A stretch of 64,000 nt of DNA from Rhizobiales bacterium NRL2. Its GTDB lineage: Bacteria; Pseudomonadota; Alphaproteobacteria; Minwuiales; Minwuiaceae. Position numbers and translations under genes: made by a program. The notes under the pieces were generated by a model. The model searched no databases and was not told the DNA's origin. It saw only the letters and a program-made list of their open reading frames with translations. Shown here piece by piece: positions 9,437-18,440 of this stretch. The DNA is taken from NCBI GenBank assembly GCA_001664005.1, contig CP016093.1, positions 1,061,001 to 1,125,000 of the forward strand, written 5' to 3'. The stretch's first letter is position 1. Every line of letters starts with the position of its first letter.

Positions 9437-9895
9437 TTATCCGGCCGTCTTGCGGCGCCAGCGGAAGTCGCAATGCGGCGCGCCCTGCATCCGGGTCTGG
9501 GTGCGGGTGAATTCCCAGCCCGGCCGGATGCGTTCCTCCGCCGCGAAGTCGACGCCGCAGGTCATCAGCGCGCCGATCTCCGGCTCCCCGATCGCGCGGA
9601 ACCAGTCGGCGAAGGCGCAGCCGGTGATATTGTGGCCATAGGCGTCGGGCGTGTTCTCGACGACTTCCTCCTCGACCGGAAAGGCCGGCGCATTGCCGCT
9701 TTCGCCCCTGTCGTCGGCGGGGTGGCTGTCCTCGACGAAGCCCAGCTTCTCGCGCCAGGCGACATAGTTCTGGGCGATGGCTTCGCCGACGATGCGGTGC
9801 GCCTCTTCCTTGCCGAGTTCCTGTTCCAGCCGCTTCACGACCGGAATGAGCATCTTGGCCTGGATCTTGGTGGCTTCGAGTATCGACGGTTTCAT
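9437..9895 (-). CDS. L-2-amino-thiazoline-4-carboxylate hydrolase-like protein
   Basis: A 152-residue protein starting at ATG 9895 (MKPSILEATKIQAKML). The frame extends upstream but the extension is arginine-rich and unlike coding sequence. The C-terminal half shows the pattern of the ATC hydrolase family (PF14196 in my recollection): CAFADWFRAIGEPEIGALM, then VDFAAEE and a terminal GAPHCDFRW. Characterised members open the thiazoline ring on the route to L-cysteine in pseudomonads. Most homologues lie in genomes without that pathway, and no other pathway gene is present here. I therefore assign the fold, not the reaction. Confidence 0.75.
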   Translation of the reverse strand: MKPSILEATKIQAKMLIPVVKRLEQELGKEEAHRIVGEAIAQNYVAWREKLGFVEDSHPADDRGESGNAPAFPVEEEVVENTPDAYGHNITGCAFADWFRAIGEPEIGALMTCGVDFAAEERIRPGWEFTRTQTRMQGAPHCDFRWRRKTAG

Positions 9896-9965
9896 GGCAT
9901 GGCTCCCCAATCGCTTTCCCCTAAGGAACGATGATAGCCAATTGCGGAAGCGGGGCCAAACGCCG

Positions 9966-10382
9966 TCAGCGGGGCGGGCGGCCCTGCATCTCGATCTTCC
10001 GCACTGCGCCCAGATCGTCGACCCAGGGCAGAGCCGAACGGCACCATATCTGCGTCTGCGGCGGCAGTTCGGCGCGCTGGCGCGCCGTGCCGATGCGCAG
10101 CGAGACCGGACCCGTACCGTCGACATTGCCGCCGTGGATCGAGGTGCCGCATTCGGGACAGAAGGACAGGGCCCGCCTGTTCCCGCTCTCGGCGATCTTG
10201 ACGTAGACCTTCATCTCGCCGGAGAGAATGCGGAGGTTCTCCCGCGGCACCATCACCGCGACGCGGAAGGCCGTGCCGGAGTTGATCTGGCAGTCGGTGC
10301 AGTGGCAGACGCCGACCTTTTCCGAGTCGATCTCCGCCTCGTAGGCGATGTGGCCGCAAAGGCAGCCGCCGTCGATCTTCAT
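9966..10382 (-). CDS. GFA/CENP-V-domain zinc protein
   Basis: A 138-residue protein of the GFA (glutathione-dependent formaldehyde-activating enzyme-like) family. Zinc-binding cysteines are clear: GGCLCGHIAYE near the start, VCHCTDCQ at about 26-33, and FCPECGTSIHGG near residue 90. These are the structural and active-site zinc clusters of the family. The true formaldehyde reaction is proven for few members, so the substrate is unknown. It is 13 bp downstream of an SDR gene on the same strand, and the EamA exporter lies before that. The three probably form one transcript. Confidence 0.88.
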   Translation of the reverse strand: MKIDGGCLCGHIAYEAEIDSEKVGVCHCTDCQINSGTAFRVAVMVPRENLRILSGEMKVYVKIAESGNRRALSFCPECGTSIHGGNVDGTGPVSLRIGTARQRAELPPQTQIWCRSALPWVDDLGAVRKIEMQGRPPR

Positions 10383-10395
10383 GGCTTCCGTTCCC

Positions 10396-11235
10396 TCAAT
10401 CCATTCTCAGCCCGCCGTCGACGTTCAGCGTCTGCCCGGTGACGTAGCTGGCGTCCGGTCCGACCAGGAACGACACGGCCGAGGCCTGCTCGGCGACATC
10501 CCCCTGGCGGCCGAGCGGGATCTGGCGGCGCACGCCCTTCTTGATCCGCTCGAACTCGGTGCCGGCACGGCCGGCGGTGCGGCGGAAGGTGCCGTCCATC
10601 ATGTCGGTGTCCGTCGAGCCCGGACAGATGCAGTTCACCCTGATGCCGTGGGGCGCCAGCTCGACCGCCATCTGCTGGGTCAGGCCGATCACGGCGAACT
10701 TGGTGGCGCTGTAGGCGCCGTAGTTGGGCATCCCGACCCGGCCGGCGGTCGACGACAGGTTGACGATGGCGCCGCCGTTGCCGGCCTCGACCATCGCCTG
10801 CGCCGCGGCCTTGGAGACCCGGTAGACGCCGTTCAGATTGACGTCGACGGTCCGCAGCCATTCGGTGTCGTCGATTTCCAGAATCGGCGTGTCGCCTGCG
10901 CCGCTGGGGACGCCGGCATTGTTGATCACGGCGTCGAGCCGTCCGAACCCGGAAAGCGTCGCGGCGGTCATGGCGTCCACCTGCGCCTGGTCGGTGACGT
11001 CGCAGTCGACAGCCAGCGCGCTTCGGCCCATCGCCCGGATTTCCTCCGCCAGGCTTTCGACGCCCTGCCAGCCCATGGCCCGCTCGTGTTCGGGAAATCC
11101 TTCGGGATCGGCCTTCCGGGCCGAGACCACGACGTCGAAGCCGTCCCGCGCCAGCCGGAGCGCGATGGCCCGCCCGATGCCGCGATAGCGCGCCGCGCCG
11201 GTGACGATGGCGACCTTGTTTTCGGCAGTGTTCAT
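10396..11235 (-). CDS. SDR-family NAD(P)-dependent oxidoreductase
   Basis: A 279-residue classical short-chain dehydrogenase. The cofactor loop reads TGAARYRGIGRAIA, two residues longer between TG and GIG than the usual TGxxxGIG. The NNAG motif (INNAGVPSG), the catalytic serine in NLSSTAGRVG and the YSATK Tyr-Lys pair are all present. So is the family ending YVTGQTLNVDGGLRMD. It should reduce or oxidise a carbonyl/alcohol pair in the cytoplasm; substrate unknown. Its ATG overlaps the stop of the upstream DMT-transporter gene (ATGA), so the two are coupled. Relatives include 3-oxoacyl-ACP reductase FabG and sugar-alcohol dehydrogenases. Confidence 0.9.
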   Translation of the reverse strand: MNTAENKVAIVTGAARYRGIGRAIALRLARDGFDVVVSARKADPEGFPEHERAMGWQGVESLAEEIRAMGRSALAVDCDVTDQAQVDAMTAATLSGFGRLDAVINNAGVPSGAGDTPILEIDDTEWLRTVDVNLNGVYRVSKAAAQAMVEAGNGGAIVNLSSTAGRVGMPNYGAYSATKFAVIGLTQQMAVELAPHGIRVNCICPGSTDTDMMDGTFRRTAGRAGTEFERIKKGVRRQIPLGRQGDVAEQASAVSFLVGPDASYVTGQTLNVDGGLRMD

Positions 11236-12158
11236 GCGCGTGCCTCCCTTCTCCGACTATAGGCGACCAGGAACGGCCCTGCGACGGCGCAGGCAAGCCC
11301 GACGAGGAACAGCGGCGTGATGGTCTCGCCCAGCAGCACGGCGCCCGCAGCGGTGGCGGCGATGGGGCTCAGCGGTACGTAGATGGCCGCGCGGGTGGGC
11401 GAAAGCCGTCTCAGGCCGTAGTTGAACAGGCCCATGGAGCCCGCGCCGCCGAAGACGGCGAGCCAGGCGAACCACAGCCAGTCGTCGCCCGTGTAGGTCG
11501 CGAGCACGTCCGCGGTTCCCTCGGCCAGCGACCAGGGCAGCAGGAACAGGCAGCCGCCGGTCATGGTCAGGATCGAGATCGCGAACAGGGAATGGTTCTG
11601 GTAGAGCCGCGCGGAGAAGGCGTTGTAGGTCGCCCCGCAGCAGACGGCGAGGAAGAACAGCGCCTCACCCAGGAAGCTGTGGCCGCCGACGGCTGGCCGG
11701 AACGCGGCCTCGCCGACCGCAAGCGCCACCCCGGCGAAGGAGAGGACGGCGGCGGCCGTCATCACCCAGGACAGCCGGTCGCGCCCGCCGGCGGCGGCGA
11801 TCAGCATGGTCAGGATCGGGATCAGCGCGAAGATCACCGCGCCGCGCGCCGCCGGGATCTGCTGCAGGGCCGTGTTCACGAACAGGTGGAACAGGCCGAA
11901 CTGCAGCATGCCGAGGACGAGCGCCAGGGCCAGCGCCTTCGGCCCGATCCGCCATTTCGAAAGCACGAGCGCGAAGGGCAGCAGCGTCAGGGCGCCGACG
12001 ACATAGCGGGCGAGGCCCAGCGTCGCCGGCCCCTCGTGGTCCGCCATGATCGCACGCGCGGCCACGAAGGACGTGCCGAGGAAGACCACGGCGAAGAACA
12101 GCGCGATATGGGGGAGGACCCGGTGCAGGACGTCGGGTGGATCGGCGGCGGCAGTCAT
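11232..12158 (-). CDS. EamA/DMT-superfamily transporter
   Basis: A 308-residue integral membrane protein with about ten hydrophobic segments in two similar halves, the EamA (DUF6) arrangement. The first segment (about 17-35) ends FLGTSFVAARAIMADHEGP. A late segment, YVPLSPIAATAAGAVLLGE, matches the second-repeat signature. Such permeases export amino acids, nucleobases or other metabolites; the substrate is not predictable here. The gene leads a short minus-strand transcript with the SDR and GFA genes and is divergent from the TPR gene. Confidence 0.88.
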   Translation of the reverse strand: MTAAADPPDVLHRVLPHIALFFAVVFLGTSFVAARAIMADHEGPATLGLARYVVGALTLLPFALVLSKWRIGPKALALALVLGMLQFGLFHLFVNTALQQIPAARGAVIFALIPILTMLIAAAGGRDRLSWVMTAAAVLSFAGVALAVGEAAFRPAVGGHSFLGEALFFLAVCCGATYNAFSARLYQNHSLFAISILTMTGGCLFLLPWSLAEGTADVLATYTGDDWLWFAWLAVFGGAGSMGLFNYGLRRLSPTRAAIYVPLSPIAATAAGAVLLGETITPLFLVGLACAVAGPFLVAYSRRREARA

Positions 12159-12257
12159 GGGCGGGAAGTCTCGCCGCTCGCCCGCGGCCTGTCACCCTGC
12201 TTCCACCGCCGGGCTGTTCTGCGTTAGCGTTGTCGCATTCGGTCAGGGGAGGGTGCG

Positions 12258-13646
12258 ATGGAAGAGGATGCCTGGGGCAACGCGGTCACCGCGGCGAACG
12301 CCGAGGCGGCGCGGGCGCTGGACGAGACGGCGCTGGCCTATATGGGATTCCGCCTCGACACCGGCGCGCATCTGAAGGCGGCGCTGACGGCCGATCCGGA
12401 GATGCCGCTGGCGCTGATCTACCGCGGCTATTTCTTCCTGCTGTTCTGTCATCCGGCGCTGGCGCGCAAGGCGGCCGAGACGCGCGACCGGTTGCTGCCG
12501 ATGGCCGAAGTCGGCGCGCTAAACGCCCGCGAGAAGCTTCATTTCCGCGCCCTCGATCTCTGGGTCGACGGCGACATGCAGGGCGCCAACGACGCCTGGG
12601 AAGCGGTCATGCTCGACTGGCCCTTCGATCCCATGGCGATCCGGCTGGCCCATTACACCAGTTTCTACATGCGCGGCGGCGCGGCCATGCGCCGGCAGTC
12701 GGCGCGCGTCATCCGCGACTGGGCCGGGCGGGATCTGCCCGGCGCGGGCTTCATCCACGGGGTCCACGCCTTCGCCTGCGAAGAGTCGGGCGACTATGCG
12801 AACGCCGAGCGGCACGGCCGCATCGCCGTGGAGATGAATCCGGCCGATATCTGGGCGACCCACGCCGTCGCCCACGCCATGGAGATGCAGGGCCGCCACC
12901 GCGAGGGCATCGGCTGGGTCCGCGCCAACGAGGCCGACTGGAACCGGACCAACAATTTCCGATTCCACGTCTGGTGGCACCGCTGCCTCTACCATCTGGA
13001 GCTGGGCGAGCACGACGAGGTGCTGGCGCTCTACGACCGGGCTGTGAGGGCCGAGAGCACCGACGAATATCTCGACATCACCAACGGCGTCGCCATGCTC
13101 TGGCGGCTGGAGCAGGAGGGCGTGAACGTCGGCGACCGCTGGGACGAACTCGCCGACCGCTCCGCGGAGCGCGTCCACGACCACATCCTGTGTTTTGCCG
13201 ACATGCACTACGTCATGGCGCTGGCCGCAGCCGGGCGCGAGCCCGAGGCGAAGGACATGATCGCGTCCATGCGCGACGCTTCGGACGGCGACTTCTCCAG
13301 TCAGGGCGAGGTCTACCGCCGGATCGGCCTGCCGCTGGCCGAGGCGGTCGTGGCCGCTCGTGCCGGTCGCCACCAGCAGGTGCTGGACACGCTGCTGCCG
13401 GTCCGCGAGGAGATCGCGCTGGTGGGCGGCAGCCACGCCCAGCGCGACGTCTTCGAACGCACGCTGCTGGAAAGCGCGCTGGCGGCCGGCAAGGGCGCGC
13501 TGGCGCGGGCGCTGGCGGCCGAGCGGGTCGACGCCAAGGCGACCAGCGCCTATGGCTGGCGGCGCTACGCCGACGCGCTGGACCTCTGCGGCGACGCCGA
13601 GGGCGCGTGGGCCGCGCGGGCGGAAATGGCGCGCCTGGCTGCCTAG
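12258..13646 (+). CDS. TTC38-like tetratricopeptide repeat protein
   Basis: A 462-residue soluble all-helical protein starting at ATG 12258 behind a strong GGGGAGGG site. It resembles the tetratricopeptide-repeat protein 38 family. Features are an ALAYMGFRLDTGAHLKAAL opening, AHYTSFYMRGG in the middle, and the His/Trp-rich NNFRFHVWWHRCLYHLELGE motif near residues 235-255. Several 34-residue helical hairpins can be made out, for example around 180-270 and 350-420. No catalytic motif is obvious and the family has no proven function in bacteria. No partner gene lies beside it. Confidence 0.8.
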   Translation: MEEDAWGNAVTAANAEAARALDETALAYMGFRLDTGAHLKAALTADPEMPLALIYRGYFFLLFCHPALARKAAETRDRLLPMAEVGALNAREKLHFRALDLWVDGDMQGANDAWEAVMLDWPFDPMAIRLAHYTSFYMRGGAAMRRQSARVIRDWAGRDLPGAGFIHGVHAFACEESGDYANAERHGRIAVEMNPADIWATHAVAHAMEMQGRHREGIGWVRANEADWNRTNNFRFHVWWHRCLYHLELGEHDEVLALYDRAVRAESTDEYLDITNGVAMLWRLEQEGVNVGDRWDELADRSAERVHDHILCFADMHYVMALAAAGREPEAKDMIASMRDASDGDFSSQGEVYRRIGLPLAEAVVAARAGRHQQVLDTLLPVREEIALVGGSHAQRDVFERTLLESALAAGKGALARALAAERVDAKATSAYGWRRYADALDLCGDAEGAWAARAEMARLAA

Positions 13647-13684
13647 ATCTTTCCAATGTTTGTTTGAACCGCCACTCACTCAGC

Positions 13685-13797
13685 GTGTCACCCCCGCCTC
13701 TGTGCGGGGGACCGGAGCGGCTTTGCCGCAAGTCGATGATCTTGGCCGGATGCCCGCACAAGGCGGGCATGACACCTTTCGGGGGGCGGGCATGACG
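13685..13797. repeat. Compound palindromic intergenic repeat (REP/BIME-like)
   Basis: The gap between the TPR gene and the convergent M23 gene holds nested inverted repeats. An outer pair GTGTCA (13685-13690) / TGACAC (13770-13775) encloses two hairpins. The first is CCCCCGC-6-GCGGGGG (13691-13710). The second is ATGCCCGC-5-GCGGGCAT (13750-13770). A partial third copy, GGGCGGGCATGAC, follows at about 13783-13795. This is the layout of mobile palindromic repeats scattered between genes in many alphaproteobacteria. It could also end transcription from both sides. Confidence 0.6.
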
Positions 13798-13837
13798 CCG
13801 ATGCTTGACTGGCGATTCAATCTTACCGAGGGTTGTT

Positions 13838-14833
13838 CTAGCGCACCTCGACCGAGACCCGGCGTGCGTCGTAGACGCGGCCGTCGCGGAGCATCTGGAC
13901 CCGGCCGCTGTAGACGCCGGGTTTCAGACCGCCGTCGGGCGCGCGGCGGCCGGAAAAGGCGAAGTACTGCGCCTGGTTCTTGGGGTGCGCGGGGCGGGTG
14001 TCATCGTGGAAGACGCCGCCATCCGGACTTTCGATCTGCAGGCGCATGACGTCGCCTTCGCGGATACCGAAGACGTGAAACCAGACCACCAGCGCCGGGC
14101 TGCCCGGCTCGATCCGCGCCACCGTGGCGCGGCCTTCCTTGACGTCGATGTACTGCGGCGCATTGCCATAGAGGCCGGCATTCAGAATGCCGCCCGGCCG
14201 GTAGTCGAGCTGGGCGGTGAGTTCCCGATCCCAGAGTCCGTTGTAGTCGCCGCCGCACTGGATTTCCGGCTCGATGCCGCGGAAGGGATCGACGTCGGCG
14301 CCGTCCTTGCGCACCGCCAGATGGATGTGGGGGAACTGCGCGGCGCCGGACATGCCGACGAGGCCGAGCGTCTGGCCCTTCTCGACGCGCTGTCCGGTGC
14401 GGACCCTGAGCGAGCCTTGGCGCATGTGGCAGTACTGGGTCTGCCAGCCGCCCGTGTGGTCGATGACGACGCCGTTGCCGCATTCGCGGCCCTTGACGGC
14501 CTCGCGGCCGCCGATCGTGGCGATGTCGACATCGGCCATGCCGTCGCGTGTGCCGCGGACGACGCCGCCCAGCGCCGCGATGACTTCGACGCCGTCGCGC
14601 ATCGCCTGACGGTCGGGCAGCCGGAAGTCGGTCCCGGAATGGTCGTCATAGGTGAGTGGACCGCAGGCGTAGTCGCTGGCTCCCGGCCCGGGGTCGATGT
14701 CCATGAACTGCTGGATGAAGCAGGTGCGGTTGAGTTCGCAGCGCAGAGGCAGCCCGAGCGTCGGTTCATCCGCGCCCGCCGCCAATGCGGGCGCCGCCAC
14801 CAGGCCGAGGAGAAGAAGAAGCCGACCGATCAT
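13838..14833 (-). CDS. Exported M23 (LytM-type) peptidase
   Basis: The ATG at 14833 is behind GAGGTG; an in-frame GTG at 14839 overlaps that site, so I prefer the ATG (331 residues). A signal peptide (MIGRLLLLLGLVAAPALA) is followed by the M23 domain. Zinc-site motifs are HSGTD (65-69, HxxxD) and FPHIHLAV (HxH), with YCHM between them. It probably cuts peptidoglycan cross-links or acts as an amidase activator in the periplasm. The C-terminal third (about 220-331) is a beta-rich extra domain of unknown role. It is 46 bp downstream of ptsN on the same strand and may share its transcript. Confidence 0.9.
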   Translation of the reverse strand: MIGRLLLLLGLVAAPALAAGADEPTLGLPLRCELNRTCFIQQFMDIDPGPGASDYACGPLTYDDHSGTDFRLPDRQAMRDGVEVIAALGGVVRGTRDGMADVDIATIGGREAVKGRECGNGVVIDHTGGWQTQYCHMRQGSLRVRTGQRVEKGQTLGLVGMSGAAQFPHIHLAVRKDGADVDPFRGIEPEIQCGGDYNGLWDRELTAQLDYRPGGILNAGLYGNAPQYIDVKEGRATVARIEPGSPALVVWFHVFGIREGDVMRLQIESPDGGVFHDDTRPAHPKNQAQYFAFSGRRAPDGGLKPGVYSGRVQMLRDGRVYDARRVSVEVR

Positions 14834-14879
14834 GCACACCTCACGCGATCTGGCGGATCGCGCGGGATCCGCGGCTGCT

Positions 14880-15353
14880 TCAGGCCGCCTGGGAGGCCGA
14901 TCCGCTGGCCAGGACCGCGTAGACCGCGTCTGCCGACTTCGCCCCGCGAAGCTTCTCGCACTTGTCCTTGTCGCGCAACAGACGCGATATCTTCGACAGC
15001 GCCTTCAGGTGGTCGGCGCCGGCCTGCTCCGGCGCCAGCAGCAGGAACAAGAGGTCGACAGGCTTGCCGTCGACGGCGTCGAAATCGACCGGCTCCTTCA
15101 GGCGGGCGAACAGGCCGGTGATGTGGTCGACCTCCCCGATCCGGCCGTGGGGAATGGCGACGCCGTCGCCGACGCCGGTCGTTCCCAGGCGTTCGCGCTC
15201 CAGCAGCACATCGAAGATGCGCCGCTCGTGCAGGCTGGTCTGGCCGGCCGCCAGCCGGGCGAGCTCCTGAAGCACGTGCTTCTTGCTGCCTGCCCTGAGG
15301 TCGATGACCACGGCGTCTGAAACCAGAATATCGGAGATATCCACTACGCTCAC
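14880..15353 (-). CDS. ptsN: Nitrogen-PTS EIIA protein PtsN
   Basis: A 157-residue EIIA-Ntr protein. The phosphoacceptor histidine lies in GDGVAIPHGRI (His69), the family hallmark. The start is GTG 15353, since no better-placed ATG keeps the N-terminal MSVVDISDIL helix. It accepts phosphate from the PTS-Ntr chain (PtsP-PtsO) and regulates potassium, nitrogen and other functions by protein contact. It sits last in the conserved order lptB-rpoN-hpf-ptsN, linking sigma-54 and PTS-Ntr control. Confidence 0.95.
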   Translation of the reverse strand: MSVVDISDILVSDAVVIDLRAGSKKHVLQELARLAAGQTSLHERRIFDVLLERERLGTTGVGDGVAIPHGRIGEVDHITGLFARLKEPVDFDAVDGKPVDLLFLLLAPEQAGADHLKALSKISRLLRDKDKCEKLRGAKSADAVYAVLASGSASQAA

Positions 15354-15389
15354 CTTGTGTTGTCGAGGCGAAGGCCGGAAACGGGCCCG

Positions 15390-15968
15390 TCAGCCGTCGC
15401 TGGGGTCGATCCAGCCGATATTGCCGTCCGGGCGGCGGTACACGACGTTCAGCCGGTCATTGCCGAGATTGCGGAACATCATCACGGGGCTGTCGGCCAG
15501 GTCCATGCGCATGACGGCGTCGCTGACGGTGCAGGAGGGAATGTAGGCGCGGGTCTCGGCGATGACAGCGGGATGTTCGCCGCGGTCGACCTCGGGCTCC
15601 TCGTCTTCCGTCTGCGCGGCGATGACGTAGTCCTGTGCGGCCCTTGCCGGCTGGCCGAGCTGATGCTGGCGGGCATGGTGGTCGCGCAGGCGGCGCTTGT
15701 AGCGCCGAAGCTGCTTCTCGATCCTGTTGGCGGCGTCATCGAAGGCGCTGTGGGCGTCGGCGGCGCTACCGCGGCTCTTCAGATAGATGTCCTGGCCCAC
15801 GTGCACCTGGCAGTCGACGCGGATTTCGGTCGAGTCCTTGGCGAAGGTGGCGCTGCCCTCGATGGCGTCGCCGAAATACTTCCCCACGGCGGCTTCCAGC
15901 CGCTCGGTCACGCGCTGGCGGAGCGCGTCGCCAAGGTCGATGTGCTTGCCCTGAATGGTGATGTGCAT
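15390..15968 (-). CDS. hpf: Long-form ribosome hibernation promoting factor
   Basis: A 192-residue protein with two parts. The N-terminal S30AE domain (MHITIQGKHIDLGDALRQR..., about 1-105) contains the ribosome-binding helix KSRGSAADAHSAFDDAANRI. The C-terminal domain (about 130-190) includes the conserved SDAVMRMDLADSPVMMFRN pattern and drives 100S dimer formation. Length and both domains mark the long HPF form rather than short HPF or YfiA. It inactivates ribosomes in stationary phase. It lies between rpoN and ptsN on the same strand, the usual alphaproteobacterial place. Confidence 0.95.
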   Translation of the reverse strand: MHITIQGKHIDLGDALRQRVTERLEAAVGKYFGDAIEGSATFAKDSTEIRVDCQVHVGQDIYLKSRGSAADAHSAFDDAANRIEKQLRRYKRRLRDHHARQHQLGQPARAAQDYVIAAQTEDEEPEVDRGEHPAVIAETRAYIPSCTVSDAVMRMDLADSPVMMFRNLGNDRLNVVYRRPDGNIGWIDPSDG

Positions 15969-16074
15969 GGTACCCCTTCTTGGCCGGTACAGGTCTGTCG
16001 AACTCGATGGTCGGAGCCGGCGCTCGAAGCGGCGCGGACCTTAGGTAGGGCCGCATGACAAGTCAAGCTGGGTA

Positions 16075-17646
16075 TCAGCGCGCCATGTCGAGCTGCATCC
16101 GCTTCATCCGGCGCCGCTGGACCGACGACGGAATCCGCAGGGCTTCGCGGTATTTTGCCACCGTGCGCCGGGCGATGTCGACGCCGTCGGCGCGCAGAAT
16201 CTCGACAATACGGTCGTCCGAAAGCACGGCGTCCGGCGTCTCTACCTCGATCAGGTCCTTGATGCGGTGACGCACGGCTTCGGCGGAATGGGATTCGCCG
16301 CCGTCGGTCGCCGGGATCGAGGCTGTGAAGAAGTATTTCATCTCGAAGATGCCGCGCGGCGTGCCGATGTACTTGTTCGAGGTCACGCGGCTGACCGTGC
16401 TCTCGTGCATGCCGATCGCGTCGGCGATGGTGCGCAGGTTGAGCGGCCGGAGGTGCTGGACGCCGTGGGCGAAGAATCCGTCCTGCTGGCGCACCAGTTC
16501 GGTCGCCACCTTCATGATCGTGTTGGCGCGTTGCTCCAGGGACTTCACCAGCCAGTTGGCGTTGTTGAAGCAGTCGGTCAGATAGGTCTTGTCCTGCGCC
16601 TTCCTGGTGACGGCGCTGATCTCGGCGTAGTAGCGGTTGTTGACCAGCACCCTGGGCAGGGTCTCGGGGTTGAGTTCGATCTGCCAGCCGCCGTCGGGCT
16701 TCTGGCGCAGCAGGACATCCGGGATCGCCGTCTGCGCCTCTTCGGTCTCGAACTGCCGCCCGGGGCGCGGGTCGAGGCGTTTCAGCTCCCGGATCATGTC
16801 CGTCAGGTCTTCCTCGTCGACCCCGCATTCGCGCAGCAGCGCCGGGTAGTCCTGCCTGGCCAGCAGGTCGAGACGGCCGACCAGCGCCTTCATCGCCGGA
16901 TCGTAGCGGTCGAGTTCCCGCAACTGCAGCGCCAGACACTCCGCCAGGTCGCGGGCGGCGACGCCGGTGGGGTCGAAGGCCTGCACCAGCGCCAGCGCGT
17001 CTTCGACCGCCTCGGGCGAACAGCCGAGCCGTTCGGCCATTTCCTCGATGTTCTCGCGGAAATAGCCGTCCTCGTCGACGGAATCGATGATGGCCGCCGC
17101 GATCAGCCGCCCCTCGACCGAAGCGGGCGCCAGGTTGAGCTGCGCCGTGAGGTGGTCGCGGAGCGATTCGGAGTTGCTGAGCGTGTTCTCCAGGCTCAGA
17201 TCCATGTCGTCGAACTTGTGCGAGCCGCCGCCGCCGATCTGGCCGAGGCTTCCGCCGCCGCTGTCGCCGATATCGCCGCCGCCGGAGGGCGTTTCGCTCA
17301 ACCGGTCGGAGGGGCTGTCATTGCCGTGGACGTCGTCATAGCCGGCGTCGAGGGCTGACTCCGCCTCCGCGCCGCCGCCCTTTTCCGCGTCGATCAACAT
17401 CTCGCTCAGAGGCTCGTCGCCGAAGCCGTCGCCGCCGGCGTCCGCCGAATCGGACTCGGGGCGGTTGTCCGGCTCCGGCGTATCGGGGCCGGTGTCGTCG
17501 AGCAGCGGATTGCGCTCCAGCTCCTGTTCGACGAAGGCGCTCAGCTCGATGTTGTTGAGCTGCAGCAGCTTGATGGCCTGCTGCAACTGCGGCGTCATCA
17601 CCAGATTCTGGCTCTGCCGGAGCTCGAGTCGCGTGGAGAGGGCCAT
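16075..17646 (-). CDS. rpoN: RNA polymerase sigma-54 factor RpoN
   Basis: A 523-residue sigma-54. The N-terminal activator-binding region is glutamine-rich (LRQSQNLVMTPQLQQAIKLL, about 8-27). An acidic, Gly/Ser-rich linker (about 50-150) follows, longer than in E. coli. The core-binding and DNA-binding domains come next, and the RpoN box ARRTVAKYREALRIPSS is near the C-terminus. It directs RNA polymerase to -24/-12 promoters and needs AAA+ activators, none of which are in this window. It is 11 bp downstream of lptB in the same transcript. Confidence 0.97.
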   Translation of the reverse strand: MALSTRLELRQSQNLVMTPQLQQAIKLLQLNNIELSAFVEQELERNPLLDDTGPDTPEPDNRPESDSADAGGDGFGDEPLSEMLIDAEKGGGAEAESALDAGYDDVHGNDSPSDRLSETPSGGGDIGDSGGGSLGQIGGGGSHKFDDMDLSLENTLSNSESLRDHLTAQLNLAPASVEGRLIAAAIIDSVDEDGYFRENIEEMAERLGCSPEAVEDALALVQAFDPTGVAARDLAECLALQLRELDRYDPAMKALVGRLDLLARQDYPALLRECGVDEEDLTDMIRELKRLDPRPGRQFETEEAQTAIPDVLLRQKPDGGWQIELNPETLPRVLVNNRYYAEISAVTRKAQDKTYLTDCFNNANWLVKSLEQRANTIMKVATELVRQQDGFFAHGVQHLRPLNLRTIADAIGMHESTVSRVTSNKYIGTPRGIFEMKYFFTASIPATDGGESHSAEAVRHRIKDLIEVETPDAVLSDDRIVEILRADGVDIARRTVAKYREALRIPSSVQRRRMKRMQLDMAR

Positions 17647-17657
17647 CGCGCGGGATC

Positions 17658-18431
17658 CTAGAGGCGGAACCGTTCGCCGAGATAGACCCGGCGCACGTCG
17701 TCATGATTGACGATGTCGTCGGGCGTTCCCTCCATCAGGACCCGGCCGTCATGCAGGATGTAGGCGCGGTCGATCAGATCGAGGGTCTCGCGGACATTGT
17801 GGTCGGTGATCAGCACGCCGAGGCCGCGATCCTTGAGGTGGAAGACGAGGTCGCGGATTTCGCCCACCGCGATGGGGTCGATTCCGGCCAGGGGCTCGTC
17901 GAGCAGCATGAAGGACGGCTGCGAGGCCAGGGCGCGGGCGATCTCCACGCGTCGCCGCTCGCCGCCCGACAGCGCCACCGACGGCGTCCGCCGCAGATGG
18001 GTCAGGGTGAACTCCGCCAGCAGGTCCTCGAGCATCTGCTCGCGCTGGTCGCGTTCCCGTTCCACCACCTCGAGCACGGCGCGGATGTTCTCCTCCACGG
18101 TCATGCCGCGGAAGATCGACGCCTCCTGGGGCAGGTAGCCGATCCCCAGCCGCGCCCGGCGGTACATGGGCAGGGTGGTGATGTCGTGGCCATCCAGGCT
18201 GATCTGGCCGTAGTCGGCCGAGATCAGGCCGGTGATGATGTAGAAGCAGGTGGTCTTGCCGGCGCCGTTGGGCCCCAGCAATCCGACCGCTTCACCGCGC
18301 TGTACACCGATGGAGACATCACGCAGCACCGGGCGCTTCTTGTAGCGCTTGCCCAGATTGCGGGCGCTGAGTCCCGGGTTCTGGTGCACCAGACGCGGCC
18401 GTTCCTGATCGATGTCGTTGCGGCTTGCCAT
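17658..18431 (-). CDS. lptB: LPS export ABC transporter ATPase LptB
   Basis: A 257-residue ABC ATPase. Walker A is GPNGAGKT (53-60), the signature is LSGGERRRVEIARAL, Walker B is FMLLDEPLAGIDP and the switch histidine lies in LITDHNV. The YLPQEASIFRGMTVEENI Q-loop is typical of LptB. The N-terminal extension of about 20 residues is common in alphaproteobacteria. It powers lipopolysaccharide extraction by LptFG (not in this window) and passes it to LptC and LptA, encoded just upstream. The gap to lptA is 9 bp. Confidence 0.96.
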   Translation of the reverse strand: MASRNDIDQERPRLVHQNPGLSARNLGKRYKKRPVLRDVSIGVQRGEAVGLLGPNGAGKTTCFYIITGLISADYGQISLDGHDITTLPMYRRARLGIGYLPQEASIFRGMTVEENIRAVLEVVERERDQREQMLEDLLAEFTLTHLRRTPSVALSGGERRRVEIARALASQPSFMLLDEPLAGIDPIAVGEIRDLVFHLKDRGLGVLITDHNVRETLDLIDRAYILHDGRVLMEGTPDDIVNHDDVRRVYLGERFRL

Positions 18432-18440
18432 GACGTGGAG

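Noticed and set aside
13647-13837. A CRISPR-like repeat array
   Set aside because: Only nested inverted repeats are present; there are no evenly spaced direct repeats and no cas genes.
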